Below, in pieces: positions 10,901-20,577 of a stretch of DNA of 64,000 nt (positions are counted from its first letter, which is position 1; each line of letters begins with the position of its first letter). A program made the translations under genes and the position numbers. Below the pieces are notes generated by a model. It worked only from the letters and a program-made list of their open reading frames with translations, had not been told where the DNA came from and did not search any database. Origin of the DNA: Elymus sibiricus (taxonomy: Eukaryota; Streptophyta; Magnoliopsida; Poales; Poaceae); the NCBI GenBank assembly GCA_039707655.1, contig CM077664.1, positions 121,804,485 through 121,868,484 on the forward strand. The letters are read 5' to 3'.

Positions 10901-11184
10901 AGATGCCCGGGTTAAGAGGAACGATTACTGTGCACGGTGATCGGAAGACGGCTCTTGAATGTGAGGAAGGCGATGCGGCTTATGCAGAGTCAAGTTGTGC
11001 AGAGGCAGAGCTCAAGTTTTATAAAGAGAATGTTAACCCGGAGGATATGACTCCCTTGAAGAAGCCTACTACGGAATCAGAGCCGCCCCTCAAGTTTTCG
11101 GCGGATGATACCAAACAGGTGGATTTTACGGAGGGCGACTCATCTCAGCAGTTCACTATAGGGGCTAACATGGACCCCGCATAG
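7954..11184 (+). CDS. gag: Tat gag-protease polyprotein (about 1,076 aa)
   Basis: The frame is already open inside the LTR, but the ATG at 7,954 (MTKSRRGR) is the first one after the primer site and the likely start. Residues 190-230 form a coiled coil (A/E/I/L-rich with QMTEVQQEI). The capsid-type gag domain lies at about 460-630 (W-I-E-S-Y-E, ARTWLKGL, W-A-E-L, F-I-K-N-F). A Gly/Gln/Asn-rich nucleocapsid-like stretch follows with a Cys/His cluster near 10,093-10,164 that resembles a degenerate zinc knuckle. The aspartic protease has DGGSS (near residue 886) instead of DTG or DSG, as is usual in this lineage. The frame ends at TAG (11,182-11,184), and pol continues immediately in the same frame. 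Confidence 0.92.
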   Translation: MTKSRRGRLYIDDAGWGPEADSVEYGFRVPFGGIHVFIGKIGGSEPGPDVYTDIVEPARRKQPAQRGQPACAKPGRKHVFVGFTQGMDLEGSMSQEETLICSENGSSSGETESIYQLHNGGLGGYVEPYPESDFHKPEEYEPPNRAAVFMAGSAAAHNSTAAEATGSGAGRQPAQVLLDLMGELSTLMATEVTAENQAARNTEIARLKNQMTEVQQEINELKIQMDAEAERLRADAFCLGLEQQSAAAVQRMRHQSRLPDQYEARNLFNTPGTGQNVPLVVTRTAEVPGSRAAAQHQQVNPPRRNQIAPTSFPTPPGHYSNPAENLVAAATRLTAIPIPDESPFAEEVRNAVGYLRTAMAQQEKYAYSRSCVHSTPIPSRSYSRRYESPAVSSSERHRNPPRADRPALDAQALVDRARAQREAAALAAAAAHPEPTAAPSVSAGAGLTSRAVGVPCLAPALRNERLPKDFKGPRKVPNYTADLPPEAWIESYELAMEMLDVSDAVCAKYFIMMLEGPARTWLKGLPPNTITSWAELKAKFIKNFKGTCKQPMTIVDLDHCMQQTDESAHHWVRRVSTIIHSSEQITAAQAVLILEKNCHFTPLKQKLGRLKRSCQDMGELMAALTKYADSDNTKDPGSDDEKSGQGKKGNNGKGQQQNAAGNGNSGKRKHPDGGSELVANTSAGNNHAKGNGNFKQNFNKGKVPFNLEAMLNKPCPEHSRPDKPAGHTWRNCHIMRQFRDYSLQQHHNNGNGPSGGSGPGGSGAGLGPGGSGSGYQNQGNQGGHNQQSGGGGQQQHNQSGFQSNPKQLSGGQYHVFTTSFDKRDQKVRKRAVNAVMPALPQYLKWSEYDITWSRADHPPRVDNPGQLALVVAPQVGGYMFTKVLMDGGSSINILYYDTFSRMGLLDKDLKPSSTVFHGVVPGKSAYPVGRISLEVAFGDEYNYRVESLWFEVVKIKSPYHALFGRPAYAKFMARPCYVYLQLKMPGLRGTITVHGDRKTALECEEGDAAYAESSCAEAELKFYKENVNPEDMTPLKKPTTESEPPLKFSADDTKQVDFTEGDSSQQFTIGANMDPA

Positions 11185-14100
11185 GAAAGCGCGCTCATCA
11201 AATTCATCCGTGAGAATCGGGACATCTTTGCATGGAAGCCGTCTGACATGCCGGGTGTACCGAGAGAGTTTGCTGAGCACCACCTTAATGTGGATCCTAA
11301 GTTCAAGCCGATCAAGCAATTCCTTCGTCGTTTCAATGAGGAGCGGCGCAAAGCTATTGGAGAAGAAGTAGCCCGGCTCTTAGCAGCAGGGTTCATCATG
11401 GAGGTCTTTCACCCGGAGTGGTTAGCTAACCCGGTGCTGGTGCTTAAAAAGAACGGCACTTGGCGAATGTGTGTGGATTACACGGATCTCAACAAAGCCT
11501 GTCCAGCTGACCCGTTTGCTCTCCCTCGGATTGATCAGATCATTGATGCAACGGCGGGTTGTGAGAGTTTATGCTTCCTGGACGCCTATTCAGGTTATCA
11601 CCAGATCAAGATGGCAGTCAAAGACCAAGAGAAGACGGCTTTCATCACGCCTTTTGGTGCTTTCTGCTATGTGTCTATGCCTTTCGGGCTCAAGAGTGCC
11701 CAGGCGACTTATCAACGTTGTGTGCAGAACTGTCTTCACAGTCAAATTGGGTGCAATGTTCATGCTTATGTGGATGATATAGTGGTCAAGTCAAGGAAGA
11801 AGGAAACTTTGCTGGACGACCTGAAGGAGACTTTCGACAACTTGAGGGTTTACAAGATGATGCTTAACCCGGCCAAGTGTGTTTTTGGAGTTCCCGCAGG
11901 CAAGCTTTTGGGGTTTCTGGTTTCTGAGCGTGGGATTGAAGCTAACCCGGACAAGATCAAAGCAATTACATCTTTGTCTGAGCCGGCGTGCATAAACGAC
12001 GTTCAGCGCCTGGCGGGTCGAATCGCCGCGTTAAGCCGGTTCATAAGCCGCCTGGGCGAGAAGGCAATCCCCTTGTATCAAATGATAAAGAAGACGGATG
12101 ATTTCGTCTGGAGCAAGGCGGCGGGTGAGGCGTTTGATGCGCTTAAGAAGCAACTGACTGAGCCGCCCGTCTTGGCTGCTCCGGCTGAGAAGGAACCGTT
12201 ACTCCTCTATGTGGCGGCTAACAACAGGGCAGTCAGCGCTGCGGTTGTTGTAGAGCGCAAGGAGGCAGGGAAGGAATATCCGGTTCAACGGCCGGTTTAC
12301 TACGTCAGTGAAGTTTTGATCGAGTCCAAGCAGCGATACCCACATTGGCAGAAGCTGATCTATGGAGTATTCATGGCAAACCGGAAGTTGAAACACTATT
12401 TTTTGGGACACCCGATCACAGTGGTTAGCTCTGCCCCGTTGGGAGACATAATTCAAAACAGAGAAGCCACTGGCCGGATTGCTAAGTGGGCATTGGAGCT
12501 TGGACCTCTTAATCTAAAATATGTGCCTCGCACAGCGGTTAAGTCTCAAGCTTTGGTGGACTTTATAAACGACTGGACTGAGTGTCAGTCGCCAGAGGAG
12601 AAACCGGACAACACTTACTGGACGATTCACTTCGACGGGTCTAGACAGCTGGAAGGTTCGGGGGCTGGAGTTGTCTTAACTTCCCCCAAAGGTGATAAGT
12701 TCTGTTACGTATTAAGGCTGATGTTTCCTTGTACTAACAATGCAGCTGAGTATGAAGCTTTGCTTCATGGCCTCCGGGTTGCTAAGGAGATGAATCTGAG
12801 CCGGGTTAGATGCCTCGGCGACTCAGACCTTGTGGCTCAGCAAGTTTCAGGCACGTGGGATTCCAAAGACCCACGCATGGCGGCTTATCGTCAGGCGGTA
12901 GACGTCGTTGCAGGTCACTTCAAGGGTTATCAGGTGGATCACATTGATCGTCGTAAGAACGAGGCGGCTGACGCATTGTCAAGAATTGGCTCCCAGCGTA
13001 AGCCGGTGCCGCCTAACGTTTTCTTGGACGTGTTATATCACCCTTCAGTTAAGTTACCTTCGGAGGAAGATCTGGCTATTCCTGACCCGGAGGGGCAATT
13101 GGTGGCGGCTCTGCGTGCTATTCCTGACTGGACGTTGCCTTACATGGCGTATCTAACTCGTGGCGAGTTACCTGACGAGGAGACCTTGGCAAGACAAATC
13201 GTCAGACGATCTAAGTCCATGACAATCATCAATGGCGAGTTACATAAACGCAGTGTTACGGGCGTTTTTCAGCGTTGTGTTTCACCTGAGGAAGGCAAGG
13301 AGATCCTTAATGAAATCCACGCCGGAGATTGTGGTCATCATGCCGGCTCAAAATCTCTGGTGGCCAAGGCTTTTAGACATGGTTTCTTCTGGTTGACGGC
13401 TCATAAAGATGCAGAAAACTTAGTGCTCAAGTGTGATGGCTGTCAAAAGTTTGGACGGCGTGTTCATGTGCCGGCTCAGGAGTTGCGCATGGTCCCGATT
13501 ACTTGGCCGTTTGCGGTCTGGGGGCTTGATATGGTCGGGCCCTTCAAGAGATCCAAAGATAAGAAGACCCACCTTTTGGTGGCGGTTGATAAATTCACGA
13601 AGTGGGTAGAGGCTGAGCCGGTCAGCAAGTGTGACGCAGCTACGGCGGTTCAGTTTGTCAAAAAATTGATCTACCGTTTTGGTTACCCTCACAGTATAAT
13701 CACAGATAATGGCACAAACCTATCCAAGGGGGCTATGCAAACCTTCTGTGAAGAAGAGCACATCCGGCTTGATGTCTCTGCTGTTGCTCATCCACAGTCC
13801 AATGGTCAGGCGGAGCGTGCTAACCAGGAAATCTTGAGAGGTATCAAGCCCCGACTTATGGTTCCTTTGCAGAGAACGCCGGGTTGTTGGGTTGAGGAGT
13901 TACCATCAGTCTTGTGGAGCATCAATACAACTCCCAACAGATCCACTGGCTATACGCCTTTCTTCATGGTTTACGGCGCAGAAGCCGTCTTACCAAGTGA
14001 CATACATCATGACTCGCCACGGGTGGCGGCTTACGTTGAGACAGACAATGAAACAGCGCGTCAAGACGCGTTGGATGCTTTGGATGAAGAGCGTGACCTG

Positions 14101-14382
14101 GCGGCGGCTCGATCGGCGATTTATCAGCAAGACCTGCGCCGCTATCACAGCCGCCGAGTCAAGACCCGGACGTTTCAAGAAGGCGACTTAGTGTTGCGCC
14201 TGATTCAAGATCAGACGGATGCGCACAAGTTGTCTCCTCCATGGGAAGGGCCTTTTGTGGTTAGCAGAAACCTCAACAATGGGTCATACTATCTCATTGA
14301 CGTACGAGACGAGTCACGAACTTCTGGGCAGGAGACCCTCCGGCCGTGGAATATCGCTCATCTGCGGCCTTACTACACCTAA
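11185..14382 (+). CDS. pol: Tat pol: RT, RNase H, archaeal-type RNase H, integrase
   Basis: The frame continues gag-pro after a single TAG, with no stop for 1,065 codons; the first ATG is 11,248. From that Met, RT has LDAYSGYHQI, MPFGLKSAQATYQ and YVDD at 174-177. An RT-linked RNase H-like connection follows at about 280-400. A second RNase H lies at about 455-580 (FDGSRQ, NNAAEYEALLHGL, GDSDLV, ADALSRI). The integrase has the HH-CC finger (GHHAG, CDGCQ), then WGLDMVGP, IITDNGTN and AERANQE, giving an intact D,D,E triad. No disabling change is visible downstream of the TAG. Translation must pass that TAG or start internally. Confidence 0.93.
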   Translation, partial: ESALIKFIRENRDIFAWKPSDMPGVPREFAEHHLNVDPKFKPIKQFLRRFNEERRKAIGEEVARLLAAGFIMEVFHPEWLANPVLVLKKNGTWRMCVDYTDLNKACPADPFALPRIDQIIDATAGCESLCFLDAYSGYHQIKMAVKDQEKTAFITPFGAFCYVSMPFGLKSAQATYQRCVQNCLHSQIGCNVHAYVDDIVVKSRKKETLLDDLKETFDNLRVYKMMLNPAKCVFGVPAGKLLGFLVSERGIEANPDKIKAITSLSEPACINDVQRLAGRIAALSRFISRLGEKAIPLYQMIKKTDDFVWSKAAGEAFDALKKQLTEPPVLAAPAEKEPLLLYVAANNRAVSAAVVVERKEAGKEYPVQRPVYYVSEVLIESKQRYPHWQKLIYGVFMANRKLKHYFLGHPITVVSSAPLGDIIQNREATGRIAKWALELGPLNLKYVPRTAVKSQALVDFINDWTECQSPEEKPDNTYWTIHFDGSRQLEGSGAGVVLTSPKGDKFCYVLRLMFPCTNNAAEYEALLHGLRVAKEMNLSRVRCLGDSDLVAQQVSGTWDSKDPRMAAYRQAVDVVAGHFKGYQVDHIDRRKNEAADALSRIGSQRKPVPPNVFLDVLYHPSVKLPSEEDLAIPDPEGQLVAALRAIPDWTLPYMAYLTRGELPDEETLARQIVRRSKSMTIINGELHKRSVTGVFQRCVSPEEGKEILNEIHAGDCGHHAGSKSLVAKAFRHGFFWLTAHKDAENLVLKCDGCQKFGRRVHVPAQELRMVPITWPFAVWGLDMVGPFKRSKDKKTHLLVAVDKFTKWVEAEPVSKCDAATAVQFVKKLIYRFGYPHSIITDNGTNLSKGAMQTFCEEEHIRLDVSAVAHPQSNGQAERANQEILRGIKPRLMVPLQRTPGCWVEELPSVLWSINTTPNRSTGYTPFFMVYGAEAVLPSDIHHDSPRVAAYVETDNETARQDALDALDEERDLAAARSAIYQQDLRRYHSRRVKTRTFQEGDLVLRLIQDQTDAHKLSPPWEGPFVVSRNLNNGSYYLIDVRDESRTSGQETLRPWNIAHLRPYYT

Positions 14383-15533
14383 GTCATCGACTTCCCTCGT
14401 TGTATAATATCATTGTATATATTATATATATATATATATATAATAAAGTTGGTATCCCTGCAAGCCGGGGCATCTGCCGTTTTTACATCACATTGTCCAA
14501 GATGGCTACAATCATATGATCATTTGGAGGCTTTCAACCTGCCGGGTTAGGCTTCAAGCCTCTTGGTCTGGCTCTTCAAGCCGGAGTTACAAGGTCATTT
14601 GGGGGCTTCTAACCCGCCGGGTTAAGCTTCAACATTCTTGATCGGCTCCTTATCTACAATATCACCACATACTGGCGGCTTACAAGACGGCGGCTTATAA
14701 GTTGGTGTGCAAAGTTGATAATATCAACAAAGATTACTGGGAGTGCAGCGAGTCATGAACTCACCTCCTCTAATCTGTGAAAACGGGTTATGCCTGCCTG
14801 TATGCAGATGCATTTTGTCAGGGGTGCAGCGAGTTCTAAAACTTACCCCCTGCAAAGGCCTCTTACAGCGGCGAGGCTAACTCTGTAAGGCCGGGTTATA
14901 CCTGCCTGTATGTAGATGCGCTTTGTCAGGGGTGCAGCGAGTTCTATAACTTACCCCCTACAAAGGCCTCATACAGCGGCGAGGTTAACTCTTACATTTG
15001 TAACTACGGGTTATACCTGCCTGTAAGTAGATGTGTTTTGTCAGGGGTGCAGCGAGTTCTATAACTTACCCTCTGCAAGTGCCTCTTACAGCGGCGAGGT
15101 TAACTCTTCTATTTGCTGCGTCTCTTTCTGGGTTGCTACGCTCTTATTAAGAGTTCAAAGTAGCTAAGACCACAGAAGAACCGGCTTATATATTCGGAAA
15201 AGCAGGCAAAGAAAATGAGGTTTCACGCCTCCGGGTTAGACTTTTTAAGTCACCCTTCGCAGTGATGCAGAACATGTTTCTGTCTTCTTATATTGCCGGG
15301 TTTGTCTACAAGGTAAGACGCCGTGCAGATTGATACCATAAGCCGCTTGAAGAAAAGCAAGGAATATATTATGATTGACTACAGACTCATACGTGCACTA
15401 TGGCACGGGTCAGACAGTGAAAGAGTTTTTCTACAAGCCTATTACAAAGCTCTCTTTGAGAACTCACCAGGCAAGCAGCCAAAAGTTTTATACACATCGG
15501 CGGCTCAAGAAGCCGGGTTATCAAATATCAAGT
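14383..15533 (+). other. Non-coding region after Tat pol
   Basis: It contains a TA dinucleotide tract at about 14,414-14,443, then GC-rich sequence with many CCGGGTTA and GCGGCTTA words, then three tandem repeats (14,785-15,113). No gene is visible. The two convergent transcription units (pol on plus, the spliced gene on minus) end on either side of it, so it may hold their 3' ends. Confidence 0.7.
14785..15113 (+). repeat. Three tandem repeats of about 110 bp
   Basis: Units start at 14,785, 14,893 and 15,008 (periods 108 and 115 bp). Each contains GGGTTAT-CCTGCCTGTA, then TTTTGTCAGGGGTGCAGCG and then CAGCGGCGAGG-TAACTCT. The copies differ by substitutions and small indels. Confidence 0.9.
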
Positions 15534-18500
15534 TCAGCTCGACGGCGGGTCATCCTGCTCCGGGTCTTCGACTTCTTCGATCTGAAGATTGTCCACGTCC
15601 CAGTTGCAGTGTGTTAGTGCTTCAAACTGGGCGTCCTCAAACAGAGGAGACGGATCAATCTCAGGGGCGAAGAAATGCTTACGGCGCACGGGGGTCAAGT
15701 CTCTGCATTCAAATGTGGGACCACGTATCTTCTTGGATGTCTCGCTGTAAGCCGCCTGGTAAGTTGACATGTCAAGATCCTCCACCAGCTTGGAGGCAAG
15801 AACCCTGGAGGATTTTCTGCATTGAGCATAGTCTTCTGTAGTGAACTCCGAGCCGTCATCTTTCTTGGACGGGAACCCGTCCATCATCTCGTCAGCAGTT
15901 AACTCAGGAGCGAAAGCCAAGCACCGGCTTAGCGCGGATAGAGCCCCCTGCCTGGCGGCTGATCTTTTGAGCTCATCAATCTGCTTAGGCAGCGTGGACA
16001 GCAGCTCTAAGATATCTTTCATGTGCTTGGGGATGCTCCTTTCAGTCAGCATAGCTTTAATGGTCAGGAGAGTCCCGCAGTAGAGTTGTTCAGCTAAGGA
16101 GTACACTGCCTTCAGCTTCATCACACTGTCAGAGGATAACTGGCGGCTCCTTTCACCTGCAAAAAAAAAAAAAAAAAAAAAAGGTTTGGTGGTATAAGCC
16201 GCCAGATATATTATTTATCACGGACAAGACGGTCATTAAGTACCATATGCTTACCAAAGATAGCAGAGGTCATCCTGGATATATGCTGTTTCAGGGTCTG
16301 CAGCTCTGTCGACACAGTGGCAAGCCGCCCTTCAGCATCTTCTGCACGCTTGGTCAGGGCGGCTTGATGAGTTTCAGTATTCTTCTTGAAAAGAGCAAAG
16401 TCCACTTGCGTCTTTTCAAGATCTTCGACGGCAACCCGCCACTTGGTTTCCGCCTCTGACCGGGCGGTCTGTTGCACATCGAGATTTTTCTTCATGCTGG
16501 CCATTTCAGACTCAGCCGCCTCTAGAGCATCCTGTAACAATTCAAAAGCAGGAAAAGGGGGGTTCAATGTTCATGGTAAGTTACCACTGAGGAAATTATG
16601 CTACAAGTCTCAAGCAGATTGCAAGCAATATACTCGACACTTGGGGGCTAATGTCTATTTGTTCTCTAGGGCTTGTCCCGGCTAATCTTTAAAAAAAAAG
16701 GAAAGCCGGCCCTTGGGGGCTACAGATCACGCTCAAGTCTTTCAATTAAAGTCCCGACTGATCTTTAAAAAAAAGATAAGCCGGCCCTTGGGGGTTACAA
16801 TCAGCATTTATACAGTATCCAATGAGAATCCGGGTCATCATTTCATGATAACCCGGACTTGGGGGCTACAACTGTTCAAACTCTATACATCGAGTATCGG
16901 CCTACTACTTATACTAAACCCGATACTTGGGGGCTACAGCTCAAGTTATGAAAAGTATTGCTAAGGAAAGCCCCGGTTTATTATTTGACATATTAATCCG
17001 GCTCTTGGCGGCTAGGAAAGGGTATAAAGGACAGGCTGGTAAAAGTACTACCTCATATTTTTTCTTCATAAGGCTGACAAACTTCAGCTCTATCTTCCGG
17101 CTTGACTCCAGGCGGTTTAGAAATCCAGCATGAAGTTCATCAGCGGTAAACTTCTCCAGTACAGTAGGTTCCAAATTAAATTCCTCCAGCGAAGAAGTTT
17201 CAGCTTTGCCAGAGTGCCTTGTTAATACACGGGGTTCAGGGGTGTGGTGACCCGTCTCAGTAATAGCAATGTCTGGAAGGGCTGTTTCTTCATCAGCCAT
17301 TGAAGGGCTGGGCAGTTTAGGATCATCCCTCGCAGGGCTTTCAGCGGTCGTATCATGACCCGCCGGCTCAGGTGGCTGGTGAATGTTTTTCTCAGTATCT
17401 GCGGCTGGTGGAGAGGCCGGCTTAGCAAACACTGGCTCTTTAGCAATTGGGGCGGCAGTAGACCCGCCAGTTTTTCTTCGTTTGGCTTGGGCCCTGGAAG
17501 GCGCAGTTGATGGTTATATATATGTCAAGGACATTGAAAACATTCAAGTGCAAAATAATATACATACTCCGGGTTGATCTTCATTGGGGGCAGCTTTGAT
17601 GCGGTTGAGTCGCCAGATGAAGGCGGAGAATCCTGAAGGCATCCAAAGTAATACAAGACAGTAAGATTACAATGCAAAGTTGATGAGAATTATGTTTCCG
17701 TAAAAGGATACCTCAGCTGGCCGTTTTCGAGGAGTCGGGGAATGAGGTAACTCGGCCACGAGGTCGGCAGAGCCGGCGCTCCGGGTCTGGCGTCGGGAGT
17801 TGTGCTGTTGCTTTTTCAAAAGGAAATTGGGATCTAAGTGAGCAAGAGGATGAGAGAAGGGGACTTTCCGGACGACCCGCCGTACTCTGTCTTGTGAATA
17901 GATCTCTGAGTCAGAAATATCAATTACCTCAGGAGCGTTGGCGTGGCTTGCTTCCGTCTCATCCTGTGAGTAATTATTGTCAATAAGCTGTATAAAGAGA
18001 CGGCCAAGAGAATCAAGTTCTACCTCCGAGTCATCACTTTCGGCCGGCTCTGGAGTGGCGGCTTTCTTCTTCTTCTTGGCTGGGGTTTTCGTCTTAGGCT
18101 TTCTCACCGGCGGGTTAAATTTCTTCTTCCAGAACGGGGAGTTGGCCTATATATAAGCCGCCGGTTAAGATTACAAGGTGCAAGATAAGTATAATCAATT
18201 GAAGGAAAAGAGACTTACGTCTGGAGCCGGATTCTTGGCATAAAAGGGCTTTAGCCCAACCTTGTCGCAAGCTTCCTGACTTTCGCCAAGGAGTCCCTTG
18301 ACGCCACTGTTGATGTCTTCGTCAGTCAAGGGAGTTGTCTTGAAGCAAAGGGGGTCATTGGGTTCACCCGTATATTCGCACATAAGCCGGTCACGCCGGC
18401 TCAACGGCATGATTTTCCAGCTTACCCAGCAACGGGTTAGGTCAACACCTGTCAAGCCGTTAGCCAGCAGAGCCTTGACCTTGGTGTAAGCCGAGGCATA

Positions 18501-19113
18501 CTTTGCTCGCTCGGCGGCTGTCATTCGTGCTGGGAGGGGGTTGTCATTGGTAAAGCAGAGCCGGGTTGGACGGTAACCCGGCAGGGGATTCTCGCCTTCA
18601 GGAGAGGTGTCCTGGCAATAAAACCAGGTTTTGTTCCAGTCTTTGGGGTGACTCGCCAAGGTGGCTGAAGGGTATGGCAGGTCTCTTCGTCTTTGGATGG
18701 TAATACCACCAAGTTCCAAGCTGGGACCGGCCGCCATTTCAGTCTGGCGGTTTGCATAGTGATATTCATAGAAGAGGTCAACAGACGGTTCTTCTTGCAT
18801 ATAGACTTCAGTTAAAACTTGGAATTGGCATATATTGGTAACTGAGTTGGGGCCTATGTCTTGAGGATGGATCTGGAAGAAGTGAAGAACATCCCGAAAA
18901 AAACTTTGACCCGGGAGGGCGAAACCCGCGAAGGATGTGGTCAGTAAATATGATGATCTCTCCCTCCTTGGGCTCAGGCCTCTTCTCCGGTCCTGGAACC
19001 CGCCAGTGTATTTCCTCTTTACTTGGTAACATGCCAGATTCAACAAAGTTAGCTAGGAGTTCTTCAGTGACTCCGGAGCTGACCCAATCACAGGAGGATG
19101 GAGTCCTTGTCAT
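15534..19113 (-). CDS. Spliced antisense gene of the Tat element (about 911 codons, one frameshift)
   Basis: Six coding exons on the minus strand join in phase with GT-AG introns: 18,219-19,113 (ATG at 19,113), 17,712-18,146, 17,568-17,632, 17,052-17,493, 16,255-16,531 and 15,534-16,156 (TGA). Donors such as GAC|GTAAGT and acceptors such as TTTTTGCAG are strong, and the phase matches at all five joints. The summed length is one base over a multiple of three. That fits a single extra base near 18,915-18,925, where the frame of exon 1 changes. Exon 1 encodes a region resembling the domain annotated in plants as 'putative gypsy-type transposon' (PF04195-like, from memory; LPGQSFFRDVL, WNKTWFYC). 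Later exons are charged and coiled-coil-rich (ELQTLKQHI). Its role is unknown; antisense ORFs are known from other Tat elements. Confidence 0.75.
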
Positions 19114-19609
19114 GACGGCGGGTTACGCTACAAAAATAGAAGGAATGGCGGGTTAAGAAGAGCAGTCGCTGTGTAATGCAGTTATAATCAGTGTAAGTGG
19201 AAGAGCTAAGCCGCCAGAAAAATTGGCGGAGAGCCGGCAATACAATGGCGACTTACGAAGCCAAAATGGTATGGATGGGAAAATGACTAAGTGCAGAAAA
19301 CAGATTTTGCATATTGTCTATTCATTGCAAGATCTACGGGCGAAGAAAAAATGAAAATGAATACGACCTAGAAATAACAGTGGATGAACGAGATCAATCT
19401 ACCCGCAACAATGAGTGTCATATGGACACAAAAATGAGTGGGGGATGGACTTCGGAGGAGTGCCCGCAGCCAAAGGGTAGTGATACGAGGTCTTGGGCAG
19501 TGCTCGATGCCTCGGTGGTTATCGATGGTAATGAACTTGCAAGAACAAGGAAGAACTCGGAACCCTAACGGGAGTGTACACAGATTCAATGAGGATCAGA
19601 GGAGCTTAC

Positions 19610-19765
19610 CTCTGAGATGCGGAGGCGCCGATGAGGCTCTGGTTCGTTTCGGGCTGAGGCAGTGGCCGGCGAGGAGAGCGACGGCGCGTCTTCGGTTGCG
19701 GGCGGCGGAGCTCTAGAGAGGGAGGCTTCACGCGAGGAAGGAGACGACAGCGACAGGCGGAGAAA
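19610..19765 (-). other. Predicted 5' UTR exon of the antisense gene
   Basis: Downstream of the TATA box at 19,786-19,794 a C- and G-rich leader ends at a strong donor, CAGAG|GTAAGC (exon end 19,610). The matching acceptor is TTTTTGTAG at 19,128, 14 bp before the ATG, which makes a 482-bp 5' UTR intron (19,128-19,609). The transcription start is estimated and not seen directly. Confidence 0.5.
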
Positions 19766-19785
19766 GGGAGGAGGCGCACGTGGCG

Positions 19786-19794
19786 CTATTTATA
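19786..19794 (-). promoter_or_regulatory. TATA box of the antisense gene
   Basis: On the minus strand CCTTATAAATAGCGCC gives a near-ideal plant TATA box. It is followed by a leader, a 5' UTR intron and the exon chain ending at 15,534. It lies about 240 bp inside the 3' LTR boundary, so it is independent of the LTR promoter. Confidence 0.7.
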
Positions 19795-20033
19795 AGGAAA
19801 AGGGCAACCGTACGCGCGAAAGTGGGGAGCTACAGTAAATTGGCGCCTTGATTTTCGGGATGACCTTTCGGTGACAAAGATCCGTTGCAAACGTCATGGA
19901 ATCTTTTCCGAATATTCCGTGTGACGTCATGGCGGGTTGCAAGTTGACTTTCCAGATGACAGCGCAATGAAGACTCGCCGTTAAGTAAAGTTAAAGATTG
20001 ACATGAGCTGGCTCAAATCAACCTGGGGCCTAA

Positions 20034-20577
20034 TGTTGGGGATATAACCCGTGGTGAGACCCGCCCAGGCGGGGCCGGGTTACACCGGGCGGCTCGTAAG
20101 CCCAAGACTTGTAAGGTGGGCTTAAGGATGCAGGCAAGGCCGCCAGGGCGGCTTACCAGATGGGCCGTTGACAGGGGCCCAGAGACGGAAGATGGCGTGA
20201 AGACCCGGGTGGCTAAGCCGCCCGGTGGCGGCTTACCCAAGATGGTATGGCGGCTTAGAGACAGAATAGGACACGCTGTGTGAGTCGGTTTGAGACTCGT
20301 GTAACCCGGGGCCTTGACCTCTTATATAAAGGCTAGACCCCGGGGCGGCTTAGAAAAAGAGACCAAGGAATCGAGAGCTAGGTCAAGCAATCCGCTCCCT
20401 TGTAATCGATACTCCAGCTAATACAACACAAGCAGGACGTAGGCTTTTACCTCTACTTGAGGGGCCGAACCTGGGTAATCTCGTGTCCTTCGTCCCGATC
20501 AACCCCTTTGAGTCCACTGCTATGGCGATGGCCTCGAACCTAAGTCTTCCGACATCTGCCGTGACAAAACCACGACA
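20034..20577 (+). repeat. 3' LTR of the Tat-type element
   Basis: It matches 7,322-7,865 with one substitution (20,550). The sequence just upstream (CCTGGGGCCTAA) holds only a short purine run, so the polypurine tract is weak by eye. Confidence 0.96.

Larger units (their letters stand above)
7322..20577 (+). mobile_element. Young Tat/Retand-lineage gypsy retrotransposon with antisense gene
   Basis: A complete 13,256-bp element with 544-bp LTRs sits between copies of the 5-bp target duplication GGCCT (7,317-7,321 and 20,578-20,582). The only LTR difference I find is G at 7,838 versus C at 20,550. At the customary grass LTR rate (1.3e-8 per site per year) that implies an age well below 0.2 million years. 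Order is LTR, primer site, gag-pro, pol, tandem repeats, a multi-exon gene on the opposite strand, then LTR. A second, archaeal-type RNase H after the RT module and the antisense gene both fit the Tat lineage. It interrupts the Athila element at the gag-pro/pol junction. Confidence 0.96.

Noticed and set aside
14785..15113. Regular repeats resembling a CRISPR array
   Set aside because: Only three long diverged units with no short repeat-spacer pattern, in a eukaryotic retrotransposon.
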